Positions 44,841 through 56,621 of a stretch of DNA of 64,000 nt are shown piece by piece. Both the position numbers and the translations under genes were made by a program. Origin of the DNA: Morella rubra (Eukaryota; Streptophyta; Magnoliopsida; Fagales; Myricaceae); contig CM025849.1 of the NCBI GenBank assembly GCA_003952965.2, positions 15,778,493 to 15,842,492 of the forward strand. Reading direction: 5' to 3'. The first letter of the stretch is position 1, and each line of letters opens with the position of its first letter. Under the pieces are notes generated by a model. The model saw nothing but the letters and a program-made list of their open reading frames with translations. It ran no database searches and was not told the origin of the DNA.

Positions 44841-47729
44841 TTACTTCCGCGGGCTCACTCTTCTTCTTCGAAGTTGCTGCTTCTTTCCAAAAGTCTTGAT
44901 AAACCAATTCGGGTGCCTTGCAGTGACAAGTTGCCCAATTATAACTCCTATTACAAATCCACATCCATATCCAATTACAACAATCTTCCAACCAAAGCTG
45001 AACAGTGACTCAGAACTTTGATTCTTTCCAAAAGTCGAAGTGGTATTGGCGAGTACTCAGAGTTTTCACACATCTTTGACAATGGCCTCCCACACACAAT
45101 TCTAAATTACCTTCAAATGAAGTATCTCTCAAATACATCGAATTGATTTCCATGTGGTATATAGTCCCATGAAGATGATTATAAGAGACATTAAAGACCC
45201 AAGCCAAATGAGTTGCACTAGTTGTCCAGGTATCTCTCCAAACAACATGTTTCGAGAAAGGTCCAATGATTCGAGCTGTGTCAGGTTTCCCAAAGACAAT
45301 GGTATCGGACCAGTGAGAGCATTATTGGAAAGGTTGAGCACGTGAAGACCTTTAAGATTTCCCAATAGCTTTGGAATTTCGCCTTTAAACCTATTGCATG
45401 AGAAATCAATGACTGTCAAGTCATCTTTAATCTTCTTGTACTCCAACTCTATGCCTTTGTTTGTTATTGTGACTAAATAGTCGACTCCGCTTCTCATGTA
45501 TTGCAACCGATTTGCACTAACAATTTTCATGGCATTTGATTGTAAGAGGTTACTCACAGGTAAATTTTCTAGAAAAATTGTTGTTAGAGATGTCAAGGAT
45601 ATGCAATTCGTGCATGGAATCATTGCTTTCCACGTTACTTGCTGCACCATGAAATCCCATTGAAATGGAGAATGAAAATCTTCAACTGGTAAAGATTTTT
45701 TTAACCAAAAGGGGAAGGTATCATTGATTCGGTTATTACCAACATTAAGATACTCTAGGTCCCCACAGTTAGCCAATGATCTTGGCATCTGACCCTGTAG
45801 TTATTTTTGACTCAAGTCAATCATCCGCAATTTGCAATCTTTTGGCCATGTATTTGGGATGCTGCTATCAAAGTTGTTGCTTCGCAATCCAAGCACTAGC
45901 AAAGAATCACTTAAGTTACCTAAACATGGATGAAGCATGCCACTCAAATTGTTATTGGACAAATCAAGTACCACTAGTGAATTCAGATTGCAAAATATTG
46001 GTGGGATTGCTCCGGTTAAGGCATTATATCTCACTTGATAATACCGGATAGACGGTGGTGGAATTGGTAGCAATCCTTGCAGCCTATTATTGTCAGCCAT
46101 GAAATACTCTAGGTTTGACCGTTGAAGCATTTCTAGAGGTTGTTGAAAGCCACTGAGAGAGTTGTTAGAAATATATAAGTCCGTAATTGATGGTGGTGGA
46201 ACTGGGAATAATCCTTGCAGCATGTTATTCTCAAGAAATAAAGCTTGTAGATTATTCCAAGGAAGAACAACCGGAGAATGCTCGAATCCTGTAAGGAAGT
46301 TGTCAGAAAGTACTAGCAATCGAAGAGCTTCTTTACTTACATTGTACATCCATCTAGGTATTAATCCTCGAAGATTGTTGCCAGATAGTTGCAAATCAAC
46401 CAATTTGTTGTGGTTGAGAAGGATATTTGGGAACTTTCTTATGCCGAGATAACTAATCCTAGATACTAATCATTGATGGAGTATCATTTGAATGGGCTCT
46501 GTTGTGCCATGACACATCCGTTAACAACGTGCCTGAGAGGTCTAGAAACAAGAGCATGGTGAGGTTACTGAGTGAATTCGGGATAGATCCAGAAAAATTG
46601 CAATAACAGACGTCTAAAATTTTAAGGGGACTGCCTGAGGGAAATTCGGGCAACTGACCAATGAGATTTTGGTTTCTACCTAAAATAATATACTCTAATT
46701 GTGGTAGTTGAAAAATTTTAGATGGAAATTTCCCATACAATCCACAATCAAAGAGACCTAAATATGTCAAGGAAGATAAATTTGCCAAGTTTTCAGGTAC
46801 TGGGGAGGATATATCAGTAAAAAAATTGCCTGAAAGGTCCACATGCAAGAGCTTGGTGTGGTTACCAAGTGAATTTGGGATAGATCCAGAAAAATTGCAA
46901 TAACTAACGTCTAAAAATTGGGGATTGCCTGAGGGAAATTTGGGCAACTGAACAGCGAGATTATCATTGAAACCTAAATCAATCTGCTTTAATTGTGGTA
47001 GTTGAAAAATTTTAGATGGAATTTTCCATACAATCCACACTCATTGAGAACTAAATATGTCAAAGAAGATAAATTTGCCAAGCTTTCGGGTACTGGGGAG
47101 GATATATTAACCAAACTGAGATCAAGCTTTTCTAAGCCAATTAAGTTTTGAACAAAACTTCCCAAACTAAGTGTAGTGTACAAATCAAAATTAAAACTTA
47201 GATCAAGCACAGACAACCTGGAGAGGAGCGAAATTTCTGAGGGAATTTGTCCAGAAAAATTAGCATAAGAGAGGTTAAGGTATGTTAACCTTGAAAGAGA
47301 ACCAACTCCAATTGGGATTTGAGAGGAATTGAAGTCATTAAGAGCAAGATTAAGGCCTTGGAGTTGAAGAAGACGAAAGAGGCTGCTGTTAGAGTTGATA
47401 GAACCATAGAGACAGCTGGTAGAAAGGTCAAGGCTGATGACGTGGCCTGTGTAGTGGTCGCACTCAACCCCGTCCCAAGAGCAGCAATCACTACTACTGT
47501 CTCTCTTTCTAGACTCCATGATGCTGCCTTAGGAAACTCATGTTCAAAAAAACAAAAGGACTCGTTCACAATAAGGCTATCCCTGAATTGCAACAAAGCT
47601 GAGCTCTCATGTTCATGACAAAGGGGTTGGCGAGAAGAGAAAGAGCAATTAGGAGCAAAGAGAGACATGAGGCAAAGAAAAGAAAGCGCGAAGGCTCTGA
47701 AGTGGCATCTAAAAAAGTGGTCCCATGCC
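44841..47729 (-). pseudogene. Receptor-like protein (LRR-RLP), copy 3, broken
   Basis: Plasma-membrane LRR receptor-like protein without kinase. It reads from ATG near 47729 (the copy 4 start is shifted here) through SFSSRQPLCHEHESSALLQF, the cap SSDCCSWDGVECD, LRRs (IPSEISLLSRLSVLDLSFN), two tandem 99-codon LRR blocks (about 47100-46500), the island ([20 protein letters not shown]), the last LRRs, GNLELC-type cap, a membrane segment with GFVIGVIIG and a basic tail (KKQQLRRRRVSPRK, TAA at 44841-44843). At least six frame breaks separate open segments at 47668-47285, 47519-46989, 47040-46459, 46403-45801, 45788-45129 and after 45200. Nearly identical to copy 4, 8.9 kb away. Confidence 0.93.
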
Positions 47730-49250
47730 TACTTATCATGGACAATGTTTTTCTTTCTTTGTAAAATGAGGAAAGAAGTGGAATTTGTATGGGTTTTATA
47801 AACCCCAAGCTAGGAAGAAGAATCTACTTTAACGAAATGTTACTGATCCGACTTGACTGCCTTGTGGAAAAATTGCGCACTACTAGTTGATCCAATTACT
47901 TGCTCGTCCAAGTGGTCCAAATTGTCAAACTTTTGCTAGAAGCAGAGGAAAAGTATTAGAAACTTCGGTAAGTGAAAATCAATTGCATACTTAAATGAAA
48001 ATTAACAATTTTTAATTTTAATTTATAATTAATATAAATAATATATACCGTAAACATTAAGATCCTTGATTTGATTGGTAAAAAAAAAAAAAGTAGACAA
48101 AGAAACAAAATTGACCCAAACAAGAACTGAAAAATCCACACACCATCTCCAAACCAGCCTAGCTCTTCAAGAAGCGATGTAACCTTATAAAGTCACCCTA
48201 GGATCATTTCCTCCCTAAGCCACTTTCAGATCATTCTCCTTCTTTTTTTTTTGAAAAAAATGTAAACAAACTACATATGGCTTGCTTATGCTATTTTTGA
48301 ATTAGAACCTATTGTGTAAAATTTTTTATTTTAAGACTTATGATGCATCCGTTTATGATTTTAAGGTCACACTTGATTTACACAAGAATAAAAAGAAATA
48401 CAAAACATAATATAAATTAAAAAATAAAAAGGTAATGAAATATATTAATTAATTAAAAAATAAAAAACAAAGAATTGGGCACCAATGAAGATCCCGCTCA
48501 CAATGGAGGGGAGATCAATGCTATCATTCACCCTTTGGAAGTGGAATCCAGAATGTTTTTCTTGCATTTGAAAGCGCTCCAGCAAATGAAATGGATTGAA
48601 GGCAATGCATTAAATGTGATTCTGGACTAGCAAATTAGAGTCATAATCTCGGCAACATATTTCAGGACATCTATCGTTAGAATTCTCTCTAATTTGCTAT
48701 TTGAATTAGATGGGCCAATTTAAAGAGAGATTAAGCTAATATATAGGTCTTACAATATTTAATACTGTCCATATACTAATTATCAGGCAGTGCAGATCCC
48801 ACATCTGTAAGACCCATATATTGAGACTATCACTTTTTGAATTGGACCATCAAATTTGAGAGAATCTCAATCTGTATTTCTAGACTTTACATCCTTAAAA
48901 AGCCTCTAAACGTCAATGTAGTAAAAGTCATATGGCTCAACCCACAATCTAATAAATTAAACTTGCAGCTTAGCAATTTCAAATTTTCAAGACATTCATG
49001 AGGTTCCCCAGCGATCTTTTGAAATAAAGTTCCGCCCACATCATCATAGGGCATTTGTTTTGGACCCGTGCAACACGTTTCTCAACAACCAATTCTAAGT
49101 GTTATTTGACCCACTGCAACACGTAGTAAAAATATCTATAATTAATTATCACGAACCAAGTTGCAGTCAAAATATTAATAACATATGCTTTAATCAACGT
49201 TATTTTTGTCCCATGACAAAATAACTCGAGGGTTTAAACTTTTTATTAAT
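47730..49250. repeat. RLP 5'-flank block, copy 3 (tandem unit 1)
   Basis: Closely matches 56622-58150 at an offset of about 8.9 kb. Just upstream of the RLP is ATGGGTTTTATAAACCCC, a plausible TATA box on the gene strand. Further out are the CTCTTCAAGAAGCGATGTAA motif (48158) and a MITE (48680-48869). No gene is present. Confidence 0.85.
48680..48869. mobile_element. MITE, GAATTCTCTCTAATTTG family, copy 1
   Basis: Left end GAATTCTCTCTAATTTG and right end CAAATTTGAGAGAATCTC are inverted repeats, about 190 bases apart, with further pairing inward (TGGGCCAATTT against AATTGGACCA). The same element is at 57562-57750 in the second tandem unit and a decayed relative at 11450-11712. Confidence 0.65.
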
Positions 49251-50446
49251 TGTAAACTTAGGATAATTTGAAAATCCCTGTAAGTTTGGTCTTCTCTATC
49301 CTGCTCTAGGCGTCCGATTTCTTTATCTCTTTTTGCGTGCTCACATCGTTTTTTTTTTATGCCTTGCCTTATTACCAATTGTTAGCTTAACATCTTCCTT
49401 TTCTCTATGTGGCCTTCCCGGTAGTCCGGAATGCTTTTCATACAACCTTTCCCTATTTTGCGGTCTCTGTGCCGACCTTATTGACTTTCCTATTAAGCAT
49501 GTCTTAGTTACGATTTTATCATTATGCGTTAGCTTTTCTCAACTCCAAGACGTTTTCATTCTCTGCGTTTTCGCGCCTCCTCTTTGTTTTATTTTTAATT
49601 CTATTTTTTTAACATGTGAACGTCCCTCATATCATGATATGCGCGTCGCATAACACTTCCCGCATTTCCCTACCTTCTGCGCACAAAAAAAAAAATATTA
49701 AGAGTTTTCAGAATTTCACTCTTGCTCATCCGACCATTACCATCGGTATTGAATCAAATACCCTTTAACGTACATGAATCAGATCCAACCTAACCGAACA
49801 ATAGCTCCCGTAAAACAAACCATTGCACTGGCCTATACTTTTTACACCGCTAGGACGACACAATTCTGCTATCATACCTACCTCCAATGTCAGCGACAAC
49901 TCAAGTCAGAATTTCCTGTTGTCGTATTCATATATATTTGCATGCCCCACAATCTACCTCTAACCATCGACGCACGGGGAAAAAGAGTTTATTTGGACTC
50001 CAATGAAGCTTTGCCTTATATGTTTAAATTGTGAAATCCATTCGTTTTTTCTCCCCTATCACATGGGAGACCATGGAATGACTAGTATTATCGGAGTGCA
50101 AAAAAATCTGTTTTGTAGTCATCATCAACAGTATGTTCGTCCACGGTTGAAAGAGTTTTTCACTAAAATGTCACCACAAGAATTCTACCATTAATGACAA
50201 AGACAAATCTGCATCAGAATATGTCGATAGCTAACATCTACCATTCCCACCATTCAAAACTGAAAAAGACAATTTTAATCTCTTTACTTGGATGCTTACC
50301 AGGACATATAGTTGTTGTCCTCTGTTGGCAGCGCTAATGGACTGATTAAACCAAAGAATGCTTCCGTCTGCATAGTTAGTAGTTATTCTCAAACGCCGAC
50401 TTAATACCCTAAATCTTTCCACTTAAGGTTTCTCTGGCGTACCAAA
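49251..50446. other. Low-quality copy of the RLP flank beside the gap
   Basis: Aligns in order with 58151-59010 (for example TTTACATG, GAATTTCACTC, CTATCACATGGGAGA, GTCACAAGAATTCTAC-like, CACTTAAG), but with dozens of extra single bases and short insertions that the other copy lacks, while the sequence before 49250 matches closely. This is what uncorrected long-read sequence at a contig end looks like. Open frames here are unreliable. Confidence 0.75.
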
Positions 50447-51446
50447 NNNNNNNNNNNNNNNNNNNNNNNNNNNNNNNNNNNNNNNNNNNNNNNNNNNNNN
50501 NNNNNNNNNNNNNNNNNNNNNNNNNNNNNNNNNNNNNNNNNNNNNNNNNNNNNNNNNNNNNNNNNNNNNNNNNNNNNNNNNNNNNNNNNNNNNNNNNNNN
50601 NNNNNNNNNNNNNNNNNNNNNNNNNNNNNNNNNNNNNNNNNNNNNNNNNNNNNNNNNNNNNNNNNNNNNNNNNNNNNNNNNNNNNNNNNNNNNNNNNNNN
50701 NNNNNNNNNNNNNNNNNNNNNNNNNNNNNNNNNNNNNNNNNNNNNNNNNNNNNNNNNNNNNNNNNNNNNNNNNNNNNNNNNNNNNNNNNNNNNNNNNNNN
50801 NNNNNNNNNNNNNNNNNNNNNNNNNNNNNNNNNNNNNNNNNNNNNNNNNNNNNNNNNNNNNNNNNNNNNNNNNNNNNNNNNNNNNNNNNNNNNNNNNNNN
50901 NNNNNNNNNNNNNNNNNNNNNNNNNNNNNNNNNNNNNNNNNNNNNNNNNNNNNNNNNNNNNNNNNNNNNNNNNNNNNNNNNNNNNNNNNNNNNNNNNNNN
51001 NNNNNNNNNNNNNNNNNNNNNNNNNNNNNNNNNNNNNNNNNNNNNNNNNNNNNNNNNNNNNNNNNNNNNNNNNNNNNNNNNNNNNNNNNNNNNNNNNNNN
51101 NNNNNNNNNNNNNNNNNNNNNNNNNNNNNNNNNNNNNNNNNNNNNNNNNNNNNNNNNNNNNNNNNNNNNNNNNNNNNNNNNNNNNNNNNNNNNNNNNNNN
51201 NNNNNNNNNNNNNNNNNNNNNNNNNNNNNNNNNNNNNNNNNNNNNNNNNNNNNNNNNNNNNNNNNNNNNNNNNNNNNNNNNNNNNNNNNNNNNNNNNNNN
51301 NNNNNNNNNNNNNNNNNNNNNNNNNNNNNNNNNNNNNNNNNNNNNNNNNNNNNNNNNNNNNNNNNNNNNNNNNNNNNNNNNNNNNNNNNNNNNNNNNNNN
51401 NNNNNNNNNNNNNNNNNNNNNNNNNNNNNNNNNNNNNNNNNNNNNN
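50447..51446. other. Assembly gap (1,000 N)
   Basis: Exactly 1,000 N, a placeholder whose true size is unknown. By comparison with the tandem partner, some of the sequence equivalent to 59010 onward, and the left flank of the next hAT-like element, are expected here. Confidence 0.99.
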
Positions 51447-51579
51447 CGTGGTCTATTCCTCTTAAGACAGTTTCGGGAACGCGCACACCACATAGCTCAA
51501 ACGATGTGGCTAGTGCGGCTGAATCATCACGGGCTACCATCAGGGGAGGACGCAGCTCCATGGGGGAATAGCTCACACA
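51447..51579. other. Low-quality sequence right of the gap
   Basis: Unidentified, probably noisy sequence. The long minus-strand open frames crossing the N run are artefacts of reading N as coding. Confidence 0.5.
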
Positions 51580-53115
51580 ATTTCGCCTTCTGAACTCCTC
51601 AGTTCGGGAGGGGCCCTCGAGAAATACCCTCGGTTTTGAAGTTTCTTAAACACTACCGTGCGGTCCGGTTCTTCCCCGACCGGTTACCAAACCTCGGTTC
51701 GCTACCGAGTGGAGAGGATTGTAACACGGAGAGCGATGACGATGACCGGAATGTGATTGATGGAATTCCTCGGGTTTCTCTATTTTTTTAGTTTTTTTTC
51801 CAATGCCTTTCCTCTCTATTTTTGCTTTTTTGTTCTTCTTTCTATGTTTCTATTTAGCTCTACAAAATGGATCCTGGCAGGCTCATGAGGTGCATCTCTC
51901 GGAAGGCGGATCCTCCGGCCTGTCAGGTCTATAACTATGCCATTCTGATCACCCCCGAACCGGACGCCGAGAGCGTTGCGATCTGCAGCAATGCTGCGAA
52001 ACTTCGTCTCGCTCTGTCAACGAGTTGAGGCGTGGACGGGTGTGATGTGAGGAGAACGCGGAATCGCCAGCTCTGCCCGGGCTGTCTTCGTCGGGACGAT
52101 CTTGCCCAAACCGCGACGGCTATGGTCTGATGAGCGTTGCGGGATGTCGAGTTGATGAGGGGCAATCGCGTACGGGAGCGGCAGGTCGTTGACCGTCTTG
52201 GCCCTCCCCTTCTCGGCTGCGCTGCCTCCCCGGTGCGCCCTGGCTTTCCTTCTCGCCTGGGGCTGCCCTCCTCGGCCTTGCTGGCCTCCCCCTCGGCAGA
52301 AGGTCTCGTTCTCTCCCTCCTCTCTCTTTCCCGGACACAGGAGTCTGGGTTGAGGCCCTGGAAGGATTTGCCGAGTGCGGTGTGTGTCTGCAAGGGCAAC
52401 TGTGTATTGTTTGGGTATGTTAAAATCACTAAAAGTTTGTAATTTTCATTTTTGTTCTATTGAAATTATTAGGATATATATTATTGTTGAATGTTTTTTT
52501 CCATTATTTGTTGTTTTTAGGGTTTGTAATTGATTAAATTTGGGAAGTTTAAGAAAATAAGAAAAATAAATTTGTTTTTAGGGTTTTTAGGATTTGTTAA
52601 TTTTAATTTGTTATATTGAAAATATTAGGACATATATTATTGCTGAATGTTTTTCCCATTATATGTTGTTTTTTAGGGTTTGTAATTGAATAAATTTAGG
52701 AAGTTTAAGAAAACAAGAAAAATAAATTTGTTTTTTAGGGTTTTTAGGATTTGTTAATTTCAATTTGTTCTTATTGAAAATATTAGGATATATATTATTG
52801 TTGAATTTTTTTCCATTATATGTTGTTTTTAGGGTAACCGGAACAAAAGAAACCAACTTAAATTTGTTAATGATATGTGATTAATGAACCAAAAGAAAAA
52901 AGAAAAAAATACATTCCAAGTGAGTAAAATGCTAAAAAAATGGCCAAATATGAATGTAGGATAACCGGAAACCGCCACCACTAAAACCGCCACCGCTAAG
53001 AGCCGGTTTTTGCCCTTAACGGTGTAGGTTTAGGTGGTAATATTTGAAAACCTATTATCCGTTGTAGGTGCGGTTTTGGCCAAAACCGGCACTACACCGG
53101 GGTTGAACAGCCCTA
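51580..53115. mobile_element. hAT-like non-autonomous element, copy 3
   Basis: Right end TTGAACAGCCCTA at 53115 is followed by TGCGTATA (53116-53123), the same target duplication as copy 2, so this is the duplicated sister of that insertion. The left part is distorted: 51635-51715 (TGAAGTTTCTTAA, CCGGTTCTTCCCCGACCGGTTACC) aligns with 43060-43115 of copy 2 with extra bases. The exact left end is not recoverable. The C-rich minisatellite (about 52190-52340) and the A+T-rich units (52430-52830) follow as in copy 2. Confidence 0.75.
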
Positions 53116-53123
53116 TGCGTATA

Positions 53124-53739
53124 TTTGTAAGTTTCCCAAAAGCATGAGATCCACTCGATGGCTTTGAAAAATTAGGAGGGGATAAATTTTAATTAAGCTC
53201 TAGTTATTTTCAATAAGCTACTAACAAAGTCCATTTGATTTGGAAAAACATTCTACTGACTTACAAAAGTGGTTTGAGGCTACAGAAGCCATAAGGTGTA
53301 AAAGAGAAGGTGGACTTGGGATTTGGATTGCACTTGACATTGTATTCGAGGCAGATGTGGGGAGATCCAATCAACTAATATCTTGCCATATAAAAAGAAA
53401 AGAAAAAAAAAAAGATGTGTACCTAATCAGATCAATCCGTGGGGGGCAAGAAATCATGTGCATTGTTGCTTATTTGCTACAAAACCAATGCGTTGGCCAA
53501 AGGACGTTGAAGTACATCTACTTGCTAACAAAAAAGAACTGCTTCGCTATAGTGTATCTATCACACAAGAAAAACTCTTATATTTGTTATCAACGACATT
53601 TTATCAAACCAAATTAAGATTTTATTGCTTCTTACAATTCCACTCAATAGGATACCATAACTCTAGAGGAAAATAAAACACATAGACACATATATGTAGA
53701 TCTTCTGAAAAAGACCTTCTCTAAGCAGATTTCCGTTGA
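53124..53739. repeat. RLP 3'-flank block, copy 3
   Basis: Partner of 44230-44840 in the tandem duplication. At 53365-53385 it shows the uninterrupted target of the LTR-type element found at 21036-24173. Confidence 0.85.
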
Positions 53740-56621
53740 TTACTTCCGCGGGCTCACTCTTCTTCTTCGAAGTTGCTGCTTCTTTCCAAAAGTCTTGATA
53801 AACCAATTGGGGTGCCTTGCAGTGACAATGCTGCCCAATTATAACTCCTATTACAAATCCACATCCATATCCAATTACAACAATCTTCCAACCAAAGCTG
53901 AACATGACTCAGAACTTTGATTCTTTCCAAAAGTCGAAGGTGGTATTGGCGAGTACTCAGAGTTTTCACACATCTTTGACAATGGCCTCCCGCACAATTC
54001 TGGATTACCTTCAAATGAAGTATTCTCAAATACATCGAATTGATTTCCATGTGGTATAGGTCCCATGAGATGATTATAAGAGACATTGAAGACCTCAAGC
54101 CAAATGAGTTGCACTAGTTGTCCAGGTATCTCTCCAAACAACATGTTCCAAGAAAGGTCCAATGATTCGAGCTGTGTCAAGTTTCCCAAAGACAATGGTA
54201 TAGGACCAGTGAGAGCATTATTGGAAAGGTTGAGCGTGAAGACCTTTAAGATTTCCCAATAGCTTTGGAATTTTGCCTTTAAACCTATTGCATGAGAAAT
54301 CAATGACTGTCAAGTCATCTTTAATCTTCTTGTACTCCAACTCTATGCCTTTTTGTTTGTTATTGTGACTGAATAGTCGACTCTGCTTCTCATGTATTGC
54401 AACTGATTTGCACCAACAATTTTCATGGCATTTGATTGTAAGAGGTTACTCACAGGCAAATTTCCAGAAAAATTGTTGTTAGAGATGTCAAGGATATGCA
54501 ATTCGTGCATGGAATCATTGCTTTCCACGTTACTTGCTGCACCATGAAATCCATTGAAATGGAGAATGAAAATCTTCAACTGGTAAAGATTTTTTAACCA
54601 AAAGGGGAAGGTATCATTGATTCGGTTATTACCAACATTAAGATACTCTAGGTCCCCACAGTTAGCCAATGATCTTGGCATCTGACCCTGTAGTTTGTTT
54701 TGACTCAAGTCAATCATCCGCAATTTGCAATCTTTTGGCCATGTATTTGGGATGCTGCTATCAAAGTTGTTGCTTCGCAATCCAAGCACTAGCAAAGAAT
54801 CACTTAAGTTACCTAAACATGGATGAAGCATGCCACTCAATTTGTTATTGGACAAATCAAGTACCAATAGTGAATTCAGATTGCAAAATATTGGTGGGAT
54901 TGCTCCGGTCAAGGCATTATATCTCACTTGATAATACCGGATAGACGGTGGTGGAATGGTAGCAATCCTTGCAGCCTATTATTGTCAGCCATGAAATACT
55001 CTAGGTTTGACCGTTGAAGCATTTCTAGAGGTTGTTGAAAGCCACTGATAAAGTTGTTAGAAATAAATAAGATCCTAATAGATGGTGGTGGAACTGGGAA
55101 TAATCCTTGCAACATGTTATTGTCAAGGTATAAATCTTTAGATTATTCCAAGGAAGAACAACCGGAGAATGCTCGAATCCTGTGAGGAAGTTGTCAGAAA
55201 GGTCTAGAAATCGAAGAGCTTCTTTACTTACATTGTACATCCATCTAGGTATTAATCCTCGAAGATTGTTGCCAGATAGCCTCAAATCAACCAATTTGTT
55301 ATGGTTGAGAAGGATATTTGGGAACTTTCTTATGCCGAGAGAATCCAAATTAGATACCTAATCATTGATAGAGTATCATTTGAATGGGCTCTGTTGAGCC
55401 ATGACACATCTGTTAACAACGTGCCTGAGAGGTCTAGAAACAAAAGCATGGTGAGGTTACTGAGTGAATTCGGGATAGATCCAGAAAAATTGCAATAACT
55501 AACGTCTAAAACTTTAAGGGGACTGCCTGAGGGAAATTCGGGCAACTGACCAGTGAGATTTTGGTTTCCACCTAAATAATATACTCTAATTGTGGTAGTT
55601 GAAAAATTTTAGATGGAAATTTTCCATACAATCCACAATTATTGAGACCTAAATATGTCAAGGAAGATAAATTTGCCAAGTTTTCAAGTACTGGGGAGAA
55701 TATATCATTAAAAAAATTGCCTGAGAGGTCCAGATGCAAGAGCTTGGTGTGGTTACTGAGTGAATTTGGGATAGATCCAGAAAAATTGCAATAACAAACG
55801 TCTAATAATTGAAGGGGATTGCCTGAGGGAAATTCGGGCAACTGACCAGTGAGATTATGATTGAAACCTAAATCAATCTCCTCTAATTGTGGTAGTTGAA
55901 AAATTTTAGATGGGAATTTCCCAAACAATCCACAAAAACGGAGATTTAAGTTTGTCAAAGAAGATAAATTTGCCAAGCTTTCGAGTACTGGGGAGGATAT
56001 ACTAACAAAATTGAGATCAAGCTTTTCTAAGCCAATTAAGTTTTGAACAAAACTTCCCAAACTAAGTGTAGTGTACAAATCAAAATTAAAACTTAGATCA
56101 AGCACAGACAACCTGGAGAGGAGCGAAATTTCTGAGGGAATTTGTCCAGAAAAATTAGCATAAGAGAGGTTGAGGTATGTTAACCTTGAAAGAGAACCAA
56201 CTCCAATTGGGATTTGAGAGGAATTGAAGTCATTATGAGCAAGATTAAGGCGTTGGAGTTGAAGAAGACGGAAGAGGCTGCTGTTAGAGTTGATAGAACC
56301 ATAAAGACAGCTGGTAGAAAGGTCAAGGCTGATGACGTGGCCTGTGTAGTGGTCACACTCAACCCCGTCCCAGGAGCAGCAATCACTACTACCATTCTCT
56401 CTTTCTAAACTCCATGATGATGCCTTAGGAACATCATGTAAAAAAAAACAAAAGGACTTGTTCACAATAAGGCTATCCCTGAATTGCAACAAAGCTGAGC
56501 TCTCATGTTCATGACAAAGGGGTTGGCGAGAAGAGAAAGAGCAATTAGTGAGCAAAAGAAGAGACATGAAGGCAAAGAAAAGAAAGCGCAGGAGGATGAA
56601 GTGGTCTAAATAAGTGGTCAT
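53740..56621 (-). pseudogene. Receptor-like protein (LRR-RLP), copy 4, broken
   Basis: The best preserved RLP here. From ATG 56621 the first 349 codons are open: signal peptide (LLRFLFFAFMSLLLL), cap with CxxxxxxALLQF and SSDCCSWDGVECD, then LRRs including one whole 99-codon block (55991-55695) and most of the second (to about 55400). Beyond 55572 the frame breaks at about five to seven places, but the order continues: LRRs (LFISNNFISGFQQPLEML), NRINDTFPFWLKNLYQLKIF, the island region, [20 protein letters not shown], membrane segment GFVIGVIIG and basic tail (TAA at 53740-53742). Length of about 960 codons is normal for Cf-9/RLP-type receptors. With copy 3 it forms the 8.9-kb tandem pair. If the breaks are consensus errors it could be a real receptor. 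Confidence 0.93.

Noticed and set aside
49333-50194. Several plus-strand open frames of 60-106 codons
   Set aside because: They lie in the noisy copy of the RLP flank; the cleaner partner at 58150-59010 has none of them.
50401-51576. Minus-strand open frames of 391 and 356 codons
   Set aside because: More than 330 codons are N; the frames exist only because the gap contains no stop codons.
24466-56621. Reading the LRR genes as NBS-LRR or receptor kinases
   Set aside because: There is a signal peptide, a membrane segment and a very short basic tail; no P-loop, NB-ARC, TIR or kinase motif appears in any copy.
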